Of a stretch of DNA of 64,000 nt, positions 55,964-64,000 are shown in pieces. A program made the translations under genes and the position numbers. The DNA is from Serratia surfactantfaciens (GTDB taxonomy: Bacteria > Pseudomonadota > Gammaproteobacteria > Enterobacterales > Enterobacteriaceae). The DNA lies in NCBI RefSeq assembly GCF_001642805.2, contig NZ_CP016948.1, forward strand, positions 5,053,645 to 5,117,644, read 5' to 3'. The stretch's first letter is position 1. Each line of letters begins with the position of its first letter. The notes below the pieces were generated by a model. It ran no database searches and was not told the origin of the DNA. It saw only the letters and a list, made by a program, of their open reading frames with translations.

Positions 55964-56409
55964 CTTCACCCGCCATTCCGGTCTGATCCACCGCCCGCAG
56001 GCCGTGGCCCGACAAGGGAAAATCCGGCCCGCTTGCAGGGACAATCGTTTTGCTGAAAGCTGTCAGTTGCACTGCCTAATGAACACTATCTAACCCATAA
56101 TTGGCGCGGATTGTATTATAAGATGTCTTCGTTGGGCGCTTTATGTGCTGTTTTCTCGGAATTATCCTACTTATTTTTGATAGTATAAAAATGCCCACTC
56201 GGGTTTGCCACCGCTTTTCTGCAAAGTTGGTGCGTTTGGCCAGCTGTCAGGCGATTTGCGCAACGGTTGCGCCATCCTGTAAATGCAATAATGTGATAGC
56301 TAATAATTAAAAGGTATTTTACTTATCTCTGAGCTGCGAGGTCGGCTAATAAAAATCCGGCTGACGAAAATAGCCGGGCGTCCTGATTTGTCAGCCTAAG
56401 TAAACGTTT

Positions 56410-56524
56410 TTTACCTGGCTCCCGCCATGGCGATACACTTCTTCTTCTACAGTATTGAATGGATGGGCGATCGCGCTGTCTATGGTAGATATCTGCGTCC
56501 GGGCCGTGCGCCCGGTTTTATTTT
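56410..56524 (+). promoter_or_regulatory. Promoter, short transcript and intrinsic terminator before slt
   Basis: TTTACC (56410-56415) and TACACT (56434-56439), 18 bases apart, form a sigma-70 promoter with a start near 56446. A terminator at 56499-56524 (CCGGGC-CGTGC-GCCCGG then TTTTATTTT) ends an RNA of about 75-80 bases, 79 bases before slt. This could be an attenuated slt leader or a separate small RNA. The ORF that begins at the ATG in this region starts before the transcription start and is unlikely to be real. Bases 56045-56409 show no gene; they are AT-rich and contain the yfiR promoter region. Confidence 0.55.
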
Positions 56525-56602
56525 GTCCCGCGGCGCCGTGGCGCGGCGGTCACCGGGGAGCTGGGCGGCTCCTGCGGCACAACCTGTGAGGAAAGAGCGA
56601 GG

Positions 56603-58531
56603 ATGGTCAAGGTGGACAAGCGACGGCTGTTGGCGATGGGGCTGTGCCTGACGGCGTTTTCTGGCGCGGCGCTGGCGGATTCTCTGGATGCGCAGCGTCA
56701 GCGCTACCAGCAGATCAAGCAGGCGTGGGACGGCAATCAGATGGACGTGGTGGCGCAGTTGATGCCGACGCTACGCGATTACCCGCTTTATCCTTATCTG
56801 GAATACCGCGAGCTGACTCAGGATTTGAGCCAGGCGGGATTCTCCGAGGTGAACGACTTCATCAAGCGCAATCCGACGCTGCCACCGGCTAAATCACTGG
56901 CGCCGCGCTTCGTCAATGAACTGGCGCGTCGCGAAGACTGGCGCACCCTGTTGGCTTTCAGCCCGCAGCCGCCCAAACCGGTGGCGGCACGCTGCAACTA
57001 TTACTACGCCAAATGGGCCACCGGCGATCAGCAGGCGGCCTGGAGCGGTGCCGACGAGCTGTGGCTGAACGGCAAAACGCTGCCGGGTGCCTGCGATCGG
57101 CTGTTCAGCGTCTGGCGCGGCGCAGGCAAGCAGACCCCGCTGGATATTCTGGCGCGCATGAAGCTGGCGCTGAAAGAGGGCAACAGCTCGCTGGTCAGCA
57201 ACCTCTATAGCCAGCTGCCGGCCGATTATCAGACCATGGGCAACGCCCTGGTGCGCTTGCAAAACGATCCGACCACCGTGGAAGCCTTCGCCCGCAGCGT
57301 GGGGCCGACCGACTTTACCCGCGCCGCCACCGGCATCGCCTTTGAACGCCTGGCGCGGCAGGATGTGGAAAACGCGCGGGCGATGATCCCGACGCTCGCG
57401 CGGCTGCAGAAAATGAGCGACGACGAGCGGCTGGGGCTGGAAGAGGCGGTGGCCTGGCGCCTGATGGGCAGCGATGCCACCTACGAGCAGGCGCAATGGC
57501 GCGATCAGGTGATCCTGCGCAGCCGTTCGCCTTCGCTGCTGGAGCGCCGGGTGCGCATGGCGCTGGGTAACGGCGATCGGCAGGGGGTGGCGACCTGGCT
57601 GGCACGCTTGCCGGAAGAGTCGCGCAACAAGGATGAGTGGCGCTACTGGCGCGCCAGTCAGCTGATGGACGAAGGCAAACGCGCCGAAGGCGAGGAGATG
57701 TTGCGCAACCTGATGACCGAACGCGGCTTCTATCCGATGGTGGCGGCGCAGAAGCTGAACGCCACTTACCCGGTGATGGTGGCGGTGGCGGCCAAGCCGC
57801 GCGCGTCGCTGACCGACGGGCCTGAAGTCGCCCGGGTGCGCGAGCTGATGTACTGGAACATGGACAACCTGGCCCGCAGCGAGTGGGGTTCCTACGTCGC
57901 CAGCCGCAGCCGGCCTGAACAAGAGGCGCTGGCGCGTTACGCCTTTGAGCAGAAATGGGCCGATCTGAGCGTGCAGGCGACCATTGTCGGCAAGCTGTGG
58001 GACCACCTGGAGGAACGTTTCCCGGTCGCCTGGCCGCAGGAGTTCCGCCGCGCCACCGATGACAAGGGGATCACCAGCAGCTATGCGATGGCGATCGCGC
58101 GCCAGGAGAGCGCCTGGAATCCGAAGGCGCAGTCGCCGGTCGGCGCTTCCGGCCTGATGCAGGTCATGCCACGCACCGCGCAGCATACGGTGCAGATGTT
58201 CAATATTCCCGGCTATGTCGGCCCGAGCCAGCTGTTCGACCCGCAGACCAACATCACCATCGGCACCAGCTATCTGGAGTCGGTCTATCAGCAGTTCGGT
58301 CGCAACCGCATTCTGTCGAGCGCCGCCTATAACGCCGGCCCGTCGCGGGTGAACACCTGGCTGGACAACAGCGCGGGGCGGATCGATCCGGTGGCGTTCA
58401 TCGAAAGCATCCCGTTCTCGGAGACCCGCGGCTACGTCAAGAACGTGCTGGCTTATGACGCGTTTTACCGCTACCTGACGCATCGGCCGGCCAAGGTGCT
58501 GACCGACGCCGAGTGGCAGAGACGTTATTGA
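56603..58531 (+). CDS. slt: Soluble lytic murein transglycosylase Slt70
   Basis: A 642-residue periplasmic enzyme (E. coli 645). A signal peptide (LLAMGLCLTAFSGAALA) is followed by the long alpha-helical U and L superhelix and a C-terminal lysozyme-like domain. The catalytic Glu is in ARQESAWNP near residue 502, with GASGLMQVMP and SSAAYNAGPSRV completing the SLT motifs. It cleaves glycan strands with 1,6-anhydro product formation. trpR follows 54 bases later with its own promoter. Confidence 0.96.
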   Translation: MVKVDKRRLLAMGLCLTAFSGAALADSLDAQRQRYQQIKQAWDGNQMDVVAQLMPTLRDYPLYPYLEYRELTQDLSQAGFSEVNDFIKRNPTLPPAKSLAPRFVNELARREDWRTLLAFSPQPPKPVAARCNYYYAKWATGDQQAAWSGADELWLNGKTLPGACDRLFSVWRGAGKQTPLDILARMKLALKEGNSSLVSNLYSQLPADYQTMGNALVRLQNDPTTVEAFARSVGPTDFTRAATGIAFERLARQDVENARAMIPTLARLQKMSDDERLGLEEAVAWRLMGSDATYEQAQWRDQVILRSRSPSLLERRVRMALGNGDRQGVATWLARLPEESRNKDEWRYWRASQLMDEGKRAEGEEMLRNLMTERGFYPMVAAQKLNATYPVMVAVAAKPRASLTDGPEVARVRELMYWNMDNLARSEWGSYVASRSRPEQEALARYAFEQKWADLSVQATIVGKLWDHLEERFPVAWPQEFRRATDDKGITSSYAMAIARQESAWNPKAQSPVGASGLMQVMPRTAQHTVQMFNIPGYVGPSQLFDPQTNITIGTSYLESVYQQFGRNRILSSAAYNAGPSRVNTWLDNSAGRIDPVAFIESIPFSETRGYVKNVLAYDAFYRYLTHRPAKVLTDAEWQRRY

Positions 58532-58533
58532 TT

Positions 58534-58575
58534 TTGACGGCCCTATGGTATGCTGCTGTACTAGTTAAATAGTAT
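58534..58575 (+). promoter_or_regulatory. trpR promoter with overlapping Trp operator
   Basis: TTGACG (58534-58539) and TGTACT (58557-58562) are 17 bases apart. The Trp operator GTACTAGTTAAATAGTAT at 58558-58575 covers the -10 box and agrees with the TrpR consensus at 16 of 18 positions. This is the autoregulation seen in E. coli. Confidence 0.85.
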
Positions 58576-58585
58576 GGTGGCTGCC

Positions 58586-58915
58586 ATGACGCAATTATCG
58601 TTAAACGACCCCGCTCTTTCAGAACAAGGCAATGAGGATTGGCTGCGCTTCGTCGCGCTGCTGCAGAATTCGTTTGCGCAAGAACTGCATCAACCGCTGT
58701 TGCAGCTGATGCTGACGCCGGACGAACGCACCGCGCTGGGCACCCGGGTACGGATCATTCAGGAATTGATGCGCGGCGAGATGAGCCAACGCGAGCTGAA
58801 AAATGAACTGGGCGCGGGGATTGCCACCATCACCCGCGGTTCAAACAGCCTGAAAGCGGCGTCGCCCGCGCTGAAACAGTGGCTTGAGCAGCAGCTGCTG
58901 CACGATGCGCCCTAG
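58586..58915 (+). CDS. trpR: Trp operon repressor
   Basis: A 109-residue TrpR (E. coli 108). The HTH spans [20 protein letters not shown] and the tryptophan-binding arginine lies in [11 protein letters not shown] 58586 has GGTGG 5 bases upstream; the ATG at 58574 lies in the operator and lacks a ribosome site. Binds the Trp operator when loaded with L-tryptophan and controls trp, aroH and itself. Confidence 0.96.
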   Translation: MTQLSLNDPALSEQGNEDWLRFVALLQNSFAQELHQPLLQLMLTPDERTALGTRVRIIQELMRGEMSQRELKNELGAGIATITRGSNSLKAASPALKQWLEQQLLHDAP

Positions 58916-58926
58916 CAGGCTCTGCG

Positions 58927-59445
58927 CTATTGCTGATAGATGGCGTTGTGGAACGGCACCAGCGCCAGCAGCAACGCCTGATGGTAGACGCTGGTGCGGC
59001 TCAGCCGGCCGTCGGTGAAGACGCCGATGGCGCCGCCCTGACGTTTCACCTCGGTGTTACCGGTGATCGCCGCCATTTCGCTGCCTAATTCGCGGCCGTC
59101 GCGAATACCCTGTAAGATGACTTCCGGCAGCATCAGGCTCGCCGAACGGGATTCGCCGCGGATGTGCGGGTTCTCGACGGTCATCCAGGCGAAGGTCATA
59201 TTCTCTTCAATCCCGGCTTCCACGCCGACCCAAAAATCGGCCTCGGGCCTGACCTGGCGCGCTTCCATCACGCGTTGACGCGAGCCGGTGCGGGTTTCGT
59301 GATTGCCTATCGGCTGCAGCGAGACGCCGCTGGCGACGTCGACGGATTCAATGCGGTACTGGTCCGCGCCAAAGACGTCATCGAAGGCCAGCTGAATAGC
59401 CTTAATCTTTGCCGGGTTGGTAGTTGCAGCGACAACATGGTACAT
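58927..59445 (-). CDS. yjjX: Inosine/xanthosine triphosphatase (YjjX)
   Basis: A 172-residue house-cleaning NTPase. [15 protein letters not shown] near the N-terminus is the family nucleotide-binding motif, and [10 protein letters not shown] near residue 70 carries acidic metal ligands. ATG 59445 ([13 protein letters not shown]) is chosen; 33 upstream codons are non-conserved. It hydrolyses non-canonical purine nucleotides such as ITP and XTP. Convergent with trpR and divergent from gpmB. Confidence 0.94.
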   Translation of the reverse strand: MYHVVAATTNPAKIKAIQLAFDDVFGADQYRIESVDVASGVSLQPIGNHETRTGSRQRVMEARQVRPEADFWVGVEAGIEENMTFAWMTVENPHIRGESRSASLMLPEVILQGIRDGRELGSEMAAITGNTEVKRQGGAIGVFTDGRLSRTSVYHQALLLALVPFHNAIYQQ

Positions 59446-59546
59446 AACGGGTTTGATATCCTTCTGGCCGATACGCCGGGCAGCGGCAACAGCGCCGCCG
59501 GGCCGGGGATAAACGCAAATTTCACGCAGTATAACGGAAAACAAAA

Positions 59547-60194
59547 ATGTTACAGGTATACCTCGTTCGCCATGGCGAAACGGAATGGAACGCGGCTCGC
59601 CGCATCCAGGGTCAGTCCGACAGCCCGTTAACCGCCATTGGTGAGCACCAGGCTCGCCTGGTCGCCAGGCGCGTCAGCAAGGAAGGCATCACGCACGTCA
59701 TTACCAGCGATCTGGGGCGCACGCGCCGCACCGCGCAGATCATCGCCGAAGCCTGCGGCTGCGAAGTGATTTGCGATCCGCGTTTGCGTGAGCTGCACAT
59801 GGGGGTTCTGGAAGAACGCCTGATCGACAGTTTGACGCCGCAGGAAGAACAGTGGCGCAAACAGATGGTCGATGGTACTCCTGACGGCCGCATCCCTCAA
59901 GGCGAATCCATGGAGGAGCTGGGTGAGCGCATGCGCGCCGCGCTGGAGAGCTGCCTGATGCTGCCGGAAGGCAGCAAGCCGCTGCTCGTCAGCCATGGCA
60001 TCGCGTTGGGGTGTTTGATCAGTACGGTGTTGGGGCTGCCGGCCTATGCGGAACGCCGTTTGCGCTTGCGCAACTGCTCACTGTCGCGCGTCGACCACCA
60101 GCAAAGCCCGTGGTTGGCTTCCGGCTGGATCGTTGAAACGGCGGGCGATGTCACGCACCTGGACATGCCCGCGTTGGACGAACTGCAGCGTTAA
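59547..60194 (+). CDS. gpmB: Histidine phosphatase GpmB (YtjC)
   Basis: A 215-residue member of the phosphoglycerate mutase-like histidine phosphatases. The catalytic motif VRHGETEWN is at residues 7-15 and the second histidine is in [10 protein letters not shown] near 150. In E. coli, GpmB has little mutase activity and the true substrate is uncertain. It overlaps the end of the convergent rob by 4 bases. Confidence 0.93.
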   Translation: MLQVYLVRHGETEWNAARRIQGQSDSPLTAIGEHQARLVARRVSKEGITHVITSDLGRTRRTAQIIAEACGCEVICDPRLRELHMGVLEERLIDSLTPQEEQWRKQMVDGTPDGRIPQGESMEELGERMRAALESCLMLPEGSKPLLVSHGIALGCLISTVLGLPAYAERRLRLRNCSLSRVDHQQSPWLASGWIVETAGDVTHLDMPALDELQR

Positions 60195-61060
60195 CGCCGA
60201 ATCGGGATCAGGTAATCGCACTTGATCTCGATAGGCGCCTGATGTGGACGGCGCTCGCCTTTCGGATAGAAACGTTCGATGTCGTGCCCTTTGCGGCGCG
60301 TCAGTTTGAGCGCCGGCAGGCAGGTGCCGTAGACCGTCAGAATAAAATCTTGCAGACCCTCGGTAGGCCCTTCATAGCTGAACATGGCAAACTCGCCGCC
60401 CGGCAGTACCAGTGGCTGGCCGTCCTGTACCTTTTCCGGCACCTGATCCGGCTCCAGCGCCGTGGTGTACAGCACTTCCTGCTCGTCGTCCTTCTCCTGG
60501 CTCGGACGTGAGTGATGCAGCCCGTACAGCACCGGCGGCAGGGTTTCTACGTCCCCGAGGAACTGACGCCAGAACTGCGAGCGCAATTCGGTGCGCACGG
60601 TGGTGATCTGTTCCAGCGTACAGGAGTAGCTTTGGGTCAGGCCGACCAGCTGCTTATCCGGCAACGAGACGAACTCCGGCTGCGGCAGGGTGAAGGCCCC
60701 CAGACGGATCGGCGGGCAGATGCCGAACGCGTTCCAGTCCTCGGCACGGCGGTACAGCGCCGGCGTTTGCGCAAACTGTTTTTTGAAGGCGCGGGTGAAG
60801 GTCTGCTGTGAGTCGAAGCGATATTGCAGGGCGATATCCAAAATCGGCCGGCCGGTCAGACGCAGCGCGACGGCGGCTTTGGACAGCCTCCTTGCCCGGA
60901 TGTAAGCACCGATGGCGTTACCGGTAATATCTTTGAACATCCGTTGCAGGTGCCATTTGGAGTAGCCGGCCTTGGCCGCTACGTTATCCAGCGACAAGGG
61001 TTGGTCCAAATGGCTTTCCAGCCAGCTAAGCAGATCACGAATGATACCGGCTTGATCCAT
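60191..61060 (-). CDS. rob: Right-origin-binding transcriptional activator Rob
   Basis: A 289-residue AraC/XylS protein with the DNA-binding domain at the N-terminus (LSLDNVAAKAGYSKWHLQRM near residues 22-41, then DIALQYRFDSQQTFTRAFKK) and a C-terminal GyrI-like effector domain, the order specific to Rob. It activates mar/sox/rob regulon genes for efflux and stress resistance and binds oriC. GAGGAAG precedes the ATG. Confidence 0.96.
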   Translation of the reverse strand: MDQAGIIRDLLSWLESHLDQPLSLDNVAAKAGYSKWHLQRMFKDITGNAIGAYIRARRLSKAAVALRLTGRPILDIALQYRFDSQQTFTRAFKKQFAQTPALYRRAEDWNAFGICPPIRLGAFTLPQPEFVSLPDKQLVGLTQSYSCTLEQITTVRTELRSQFWRQFLGDVETLPPVLYGLHHSRPSQEKDDEQEVLYTTALEPDQVPEKVQDGQPLVLPGGEFAMFSYEGPTEGLQDFILTVYGTCLPALKLTRRKGHDIERFYPKGERRPHQAPIEIKCDYLIPIRR

Positions 61061-61402
61061 AGATCTTCCTCGTAAAGCTTGGGGGTAGGAACCCGAACTG
61101 TTGATTCGTCACGCTGGTGCTGCGCTATCAGACCGATCCATGAGCCATTATGCGTTGCACTCTTTGCCTCTGCTGCGCATGCCGCGCCAGAGTTGGATTG
61201 GGGTACACCGTAGTGGGCGCAAAGAAATAACGACGCCGCATCATAGCAATTTTTTTCCTCCGCGACTCTCAAAGATTTTTGTCACGCTCTGTGCTAAAAC
61301 GGACGGTGCGGACCCGTAAAAACCCGATTCCGTGAGCTTAGACATAAATAATGGTGATCGCCGAGCCTATTTTCGCGGCATGGTTATATCGGAGTTAAGT
61401 AA
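61061..61402. other. Intergenic region between rob and creA
   Basis: 342 bases between divergent genes. It must hold the promoters of rob and creA. An AT-rich stretch at 61225-61290 with a long T-run (GCAATTTTTTTCCTCC) stands out; no protein, RNA gene or clear operator was recognised. Confidence 0.5.
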
Positions 61403-61882
61403 ATGAAAAAAAGCTGGATATTATTATTCGGTTTGGTTTGCGCAACCCTGGGTAGCGCACAGGCGGAGCAGGTAGGTTCCGTTGATACGGTGTTTAAATT
61501 ATTGGGGCCGGACCACAAAATCGTGGTGGAGGCGTTCGACGATCCTGATGTTAAAAATGTAACTTGTTATATCAGCCGTGCCAAAACCGGCGGCATCAAA
61601 GGCGGCCTGGGGCTGGCGGAAGATACCGCCGACGCGGCCATTTCCTGCCAGCAGGTGGGGCCTATCGAGCTGAGCGACAAGATCAAAAACGGCAAGGCGG
61701 AAGGTGATGTGGTATTCCAGAAACGCACTTCGCTGGTATTCAAGAAGCTGCAGGTGGTGCGTTTCTACGACGCCAAGCGCAATTCGCTGATTTACCTGAG
61801 CTACTCCGACAAGGTGATCGACGGTTCGCCGAAGAACGCGCTGAGCGCGGTGCCGATCATGCCGTGGGCTGAGACGAAATAA
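61403..61882 (+). CDS. creA: CreA family periplasmic protein
   Basis: A 159-residue exported protein: signal peptide with core [13 protein letters not shown], cleavage after AQA. The CreA domain contains [20 protein letters not shown] near residues 37-56 with a cysteine, GGLGLAEDT and [14 protein letters not shown]. The function of CreA is unknown. creBCD, which follow in E. coli, are absent; arcA is convergent directly after a shared terminator. Confidence 0.93.
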   Translation: MKKSWILLFGLVCATLGSAQAEQVGSVDTVFKLLGPDHKIVVEAFDDPDVKNVTCYISRAKTGGIKGGLGLAEDTADAAISCQQVGPIELSDKIKNGKAEGDVVFQKRTSLVFKKLQVVRFYDAKRNSLIYLSYSDKVIDGSPKNALSAVPIMPWAETK

Positions 61883-61883
61883 A

Positions 61884-61915
61884 AAAACGGGGTTCAGCAT
61901 GCTGAACCCCGTTTT
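61884..61915. terminator. Bidirectional terminator between creA and arcA
   Basis: A perfect 32-base palindrome with a stem rich in GC (ACGGGGTTCAGCA and complement), an A-run on the left and TTTT on the right, placed between the two convergent stops. Confidence 0.92.
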
Positions 61916-61933
61916 CATGACGGCAGGCTGGAA

Positions 61934-62650
61934 TTACTCTTCCAGATCGCCGCAGAAGCGGTAACCTTCGCCGTGAATGGTGGCGATGATCTCCGGCGTG
62001 TCCGGCGTCGATTCGAAGTGCTTGCGAATGCGGCGGATGGTGACGTCTACGGTGCGGTCATGCGGCTTCAGCTCGCGACCGGTCATCTTCTTCAGCAGTT
62101 CGCCACGGGATTGGATCTTGCCCGGGTTTTCGCAGAAGTGCAGCATGGCGCGGAATTCGCTGCGCGGCAGCTTATACTGTTCGCCTGCCGGGCTGATCAG
62201 CGAGCGGCTGTTGATGTCCAGCTCCCAGCCGTTGAACTTGTAGCTCTCGACCAGGCGACGCTCTTCACCGAGGCTGCCCAGATTCATGGTGCGCGACAGC
62301 AGGTTGCGCGCGCGGATAGTCAGCTCACGCGGGTTGAACGGTTTAGTGATGTAATCGTCGGCGCCGATTTCCAGGCCGAGGATTTTGTCCACTTCGTTAT
62401 CGCGACCGGTCAGGAACATCAGGGCAACGCTGGCCTGTTCGCGCAGTTCGCGCGCCAACAGCAGGCCGTTTTTGCCCGGCAGGTTGATGTCCATGATGAC
62501 CAGATTGATATCATTTTCGGACAGGATATTGTGCATCTCTGCACCATCATTGGCTTCATGAACAATGTAGCCTTCCGCCTCGAAAATGCTCTTCAGGGTG
62601 TTACGAGTGACTAACTCGTCTTCGACAATCAGAATGTGCGGGGTCTGCAT
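61934..62650 (-). CDS. arcA: Aerobic respiration control response regulator ArcA
   Basis: A 238-residue OmpR-family regulator. The receiver domain has the acidic pocket ED near residues 10-11, phospho-acceptor Asp54 in [13 protein letters not shown] and the conserved Lys in [14 protein letters not shown]. The C-terminal winged helix covers about 135-235 ([20 protein letters not shown]). With ArcB it represses aerobic respiration genes when quinones are reduced. An FNR-like site lies about 285 bases upstream. Confidence 0.98.
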   Translation of the reverse strand: MQTPHILIVEDELVTRNTLKSIFEAEGYIVHEANDGAEMHNILSENDINLVIMDINLPGKNGLLLARELREQASVALMFLTGRDNEVDKILGLEIGADDYITKPFNPRELTIRARNLLSRTMNLGSLGEERRLVESYKFNGWELDINSRSLISPAGEQYKLPRSEFRAMLHFCENPGKIQSRGELLKKMTGRELKPHDRTVDVTIRRIRKHFESTPDTPEIIATIHGEGYRFCGDLEE

Positions 62651-62751
62651 ATTTGCTACCTAAAATTGCCAACAAAATAGAAAATCGGAAGTACAGAAGT
62701 CTCTGTTTTCTTAGAGGAGGGCAGAGATAGCGCCACGTTCCCTCTCAGCAA

Positions 62752-62814
62752 ATGACTAAAGTACGTAAACTCGTTCTTGATGCACTTTCCATCTCATGTC
62801 AACAAGATCGCTAG
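62752..62814 (+). CDS. yjjY: Short YjjY-like leader peptide
   Basis: A 20-codon ORF (MTKVRKLVLDALSISCQQDR) whose first 14 residues follow E. coli YjjY (MTKVR-x-x-VLDALSI), but which stops where E. coli runs to about 46 residues. It lies antisense within the arcA leader, as in E. coli. Either a real short peptide or a conserved DNA/RNA element; the protein role is unproven. Confidence 0.45.
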   Translation: MTKVRKLVLDALSISCQQDR

Positions 62815-62933
62815 CTTGGTGGGGATGCCGTTCCCTACAACCCCTGAGGTGCCAAAACGGCGCATATCCTAACCCCATTAACAGCAATATAACAGCGCGT
62901 GCCGAATTCATCACCCAACAAAACTACGCTTTG

Positions 62934-62947
62934 TTGACATATATCAA
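62934..62947. promoter_or_regulatory. FNR box upstream of arcA
   Basis: TTGAC-ATAT-ATCAA matches the FNR consensus TTGAT-N4-ATCAA with one mismatch, in the AT-rich arcA control region. E. coli arcA is activated by FNR without oxygen, so the site agrees with known control. Confidence 0.6.
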
Positions 62948-63006
62948 ATTCAATTGTAGCACGTTAACAGATTTGTGAAAAACACTTACAGAAATGCCAG
63001 TTTAAG

Positions 63007-63029
63007 TCACAGAACCTCAAATTCTGTGA
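63007..63029. repeat. 23-base dyad in the arcA-yjtD interval
   Basis: TCACAGAA-N7-TTCTGTGA, a perfect inverted repeat with 8-base arms. It could be an operator or a weak hairpin; no family could be named. Confidence 0.4.
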
Positions 63030-63128
63030 ACGATTCAGCATTATCTCCTGCGATAGGGTACAATTATTCGCTTATTGATCATCGTGTTGTTTTAACTCAT
63101 TGATAAATAAATGAGGTAAAACATAAGC

Positions 63129-63221
63129 ATGAATAATGACTATTACGACGGGTTTATTAGCTCAACGAGCCGTTTAATCTTGTTTGTTGCTATTAACGCG
63201 TTTATTGTTACGCAATTGTAA
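63129..63221 (+). CDS. Possible 30-residue membrane peptide
   Basis: An ORF of 30 codons starting MNNDYYDGFIS, with a hydrophobic second half (RLILFVAINAFIVTQL) that could span the membrane. GAGGT lies 11 bases before the ATG, which is rather far. It is about 58 bases before yjtD. It was not recognised as a known family; composition (AT-rich) differs from neighbouring genes. It may be a leader peptide, a small membrane protein or chance. Confidence 0.35.
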   Translation: MNNDYYDGFISSTSRLILFVAINAFIVTQL

Positions 63222-63279
63222 ATATAAGCGGGCGCTGCGCCATCGTCAAAAACGCAGGCTCGCCTTCGGTGGATGAGTG

Positions 63280-63966
63280 ATGCAGCTTCATATTGTTTTA
63301 GTGGCTCCGGCGCGGCCGGAAAACGTCGGCGCGGCGGCGCGCGCGATGAAAACCATGGGCTTCGCTTCGTTGCGCATCGTCGACAGCGAGGCACATCTGC
63401 AGCCGGCGGCGCGCTGGGTGGCACACGGGGCCGGCGAGATCCTCGACGGCGTGCAAACGTTCGCCACGCTGGAACAGGCGCTGGCGGACGTCGACTTCAC
63501 CGTCGCCACCACCGCCCGCAGCCGCGCGCGTTTTCACTACTACTGCACGCCGCCTGAACTGCTGGAACAGCTGAGCGAGCGCCGACAATGGGTCGGCCAG
63601 GCCGCGCTGGTGTTTGGCCGTGAGGATTCCGGCTTGACCAACGAAGAGCTGGCGCTGGCGGATTTGCTGACCGGCGTGCCGATGCAGGCGGATTACCCGT
63701 CGCTTAACCTGGGGCAGGCGGTGATGGTGTACTGCTACCAACTGGCGAGCCTGATGGGCGTCAGCACGGCGCAGGAAACCACGGCATCGCAAGGGCAACT
63801 CAAGGCGCTGCGCCGCCGCGCCGATGCTTTGTTGAATACCCTGGATGTCGGCGACGATCAAAAATTGCGCGACTGGCTGCATCAGCGCCTCGGTGCGCTG
63901 CAACAGCGAGATACGGCGATGTTGCATACGCTGCTGCACGACATCGAAAAAAAACTCGCCAAGTGA
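63280..63966 (+). CDS. yjtD: SpoU/TrmH-family RNA methyltransferase LasT (YjtD)
   Basis: A 228-residue SPOUT methyltransferase of the TrmJ/LasT group. Motifs of the knotted domain are ARPENVGAAARAMKTMGF near the start, LVFGREDSGLTNEEL near residue 112 and PSLNLGQAVMVYCY near 139. It probably methylates a ribose in tRNA or rRNA; the target is not established. ATG 63280 has GGTGGA 6 bases upstream; GTG 63277 is less likely. In E. coli it is the last gene before thr. Confidence 0.94.
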   Translation: MQLHIVLVAPARPENVGAAARAMKTMGFASLRIVDSEAHLQPAARWVAHGAGEILDGVQTFATLEQALADVDFTVATTARSRARFHYYCTPPELLEQLSERRQWVGQAALVFGREDSGLTNEELALADLLTGVPMQADYPSLNLGQAVMVYCYQLASLMGVSTAQETTASQGQLKALRRRADALLNTLDVGDDQKLRDWLHQRLGALQQRDTAMLHTLLHDIEKKLAK

Positions 63967-64000
63967 TAGCGGCTACATCAGGCGGTTACTCAGTGTGATC

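Noticed and set aside
56427..56651. 74-codon ORF before slt (MAIHFFFYSIEWMGDR...)
   Set aside because: Its ATG lies upstream of the predicted transcription start, it runs through a terminator hairpin and overlaps slt; no ribosome site.
62796..62978. 60-codon ORF in the arcA-yjtD interval
   Set aside because: No ribosome site, no coding-like composition, overlaps the YjjY-like ORF and the FNR-box region.

Overview
The window is chromosomal DNA of a GC-rich member of the Enterobacterales, most likely Serratia (S. marcescens-like). The evidence is protein resemblance from memory, high GC with strong third-position GC bias, and gene order: from yjjZ and the leucine tRNAs to yjtD (lasT) the order follows the E. 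coli 99-100 min region (yjjZ, leu tRNAs, rsmC, holD, rimI, prfC, osmY, ytjA, yjjU, yjjV, nucleoside transporter, deoCABD, ytjB, serB, radA, nadR, ettA, slt, trpR, yjjX, gpmB, rob, creA, arcA, yjtD). No IS element, prophage, rRNA gene or CRISPR array was seen.

Layout. 1-8415: homoprotocatechuate (4-hydroxyphenylacetate) degradation genes hpaE(partial)-D-F-H-I-X-A-B-C; HpaD is the VOC (type I) extradiol dioxygenase, not the LigB type of E. coli. 8449-9591: ampH. 9718-16873: a FadR-type regulator divergent from a seven-gene operon that encodes a complete non-phosphorylating L-fucose pathway (transporter, mutarotase, dehydrogenase, lactonase, dehydratase, second dehydrogenase, diketo-acid hydrolase) ending in pyruvate and lactate. 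16875-21038: two MFS exporters, each with a divergent or adjacent regulator (LysR, TetR). 21075-22154: membrane diguanylate cyclase.

22379-30737: Fur-box-controlled yjjZ, three tRNA-Leu(CAG), a LysR/aldo-keto reductase pair, rsmC, holD-rimI, then a lower-GC hipBA-like toxin-antitoxin module with four operator dyads where E. coli has yjjG, then prfC. 30738-34352: osmY, preceded by a near-perfect sigma-54 promoter and two TGTC-N10-GACA dyads (GlrR/QseF type), then ytjA, a CsbD-like gene, yjjU, yjjV. 34359-40506: nucleoside uptake and catabolism (CNT transporter, deoC, deoA, deoB, deoD) with CRP sites. 40537-45043: ytjB, serB, radA, nadR (with its own NadR box).

45177-51738: accessory genes absent from the E. 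coli locus (GT-C glycosyltransferase, two MDR oxidoreductases, an SDR, LysR and AraC regulators). 51769-55963: ettA and the c-di-GMP module yfiR-yfiN-yfiB. 56410-63966: slt with an attenuator or small-RNA leader, trpR with its operator, yjjX, gpmB, rob, creA, arcA with an FNR box, a short yjjY, and yjtD.

The observations most worth checking are the sigma-54/GlrR-like control region of osmY, the hipBA insertion with its operator array and flanking direct repeat, the non-orthologous HpaD, and the slt leader transcript. All names rest on reading the sequence and on family knowledge; no database search was possible.
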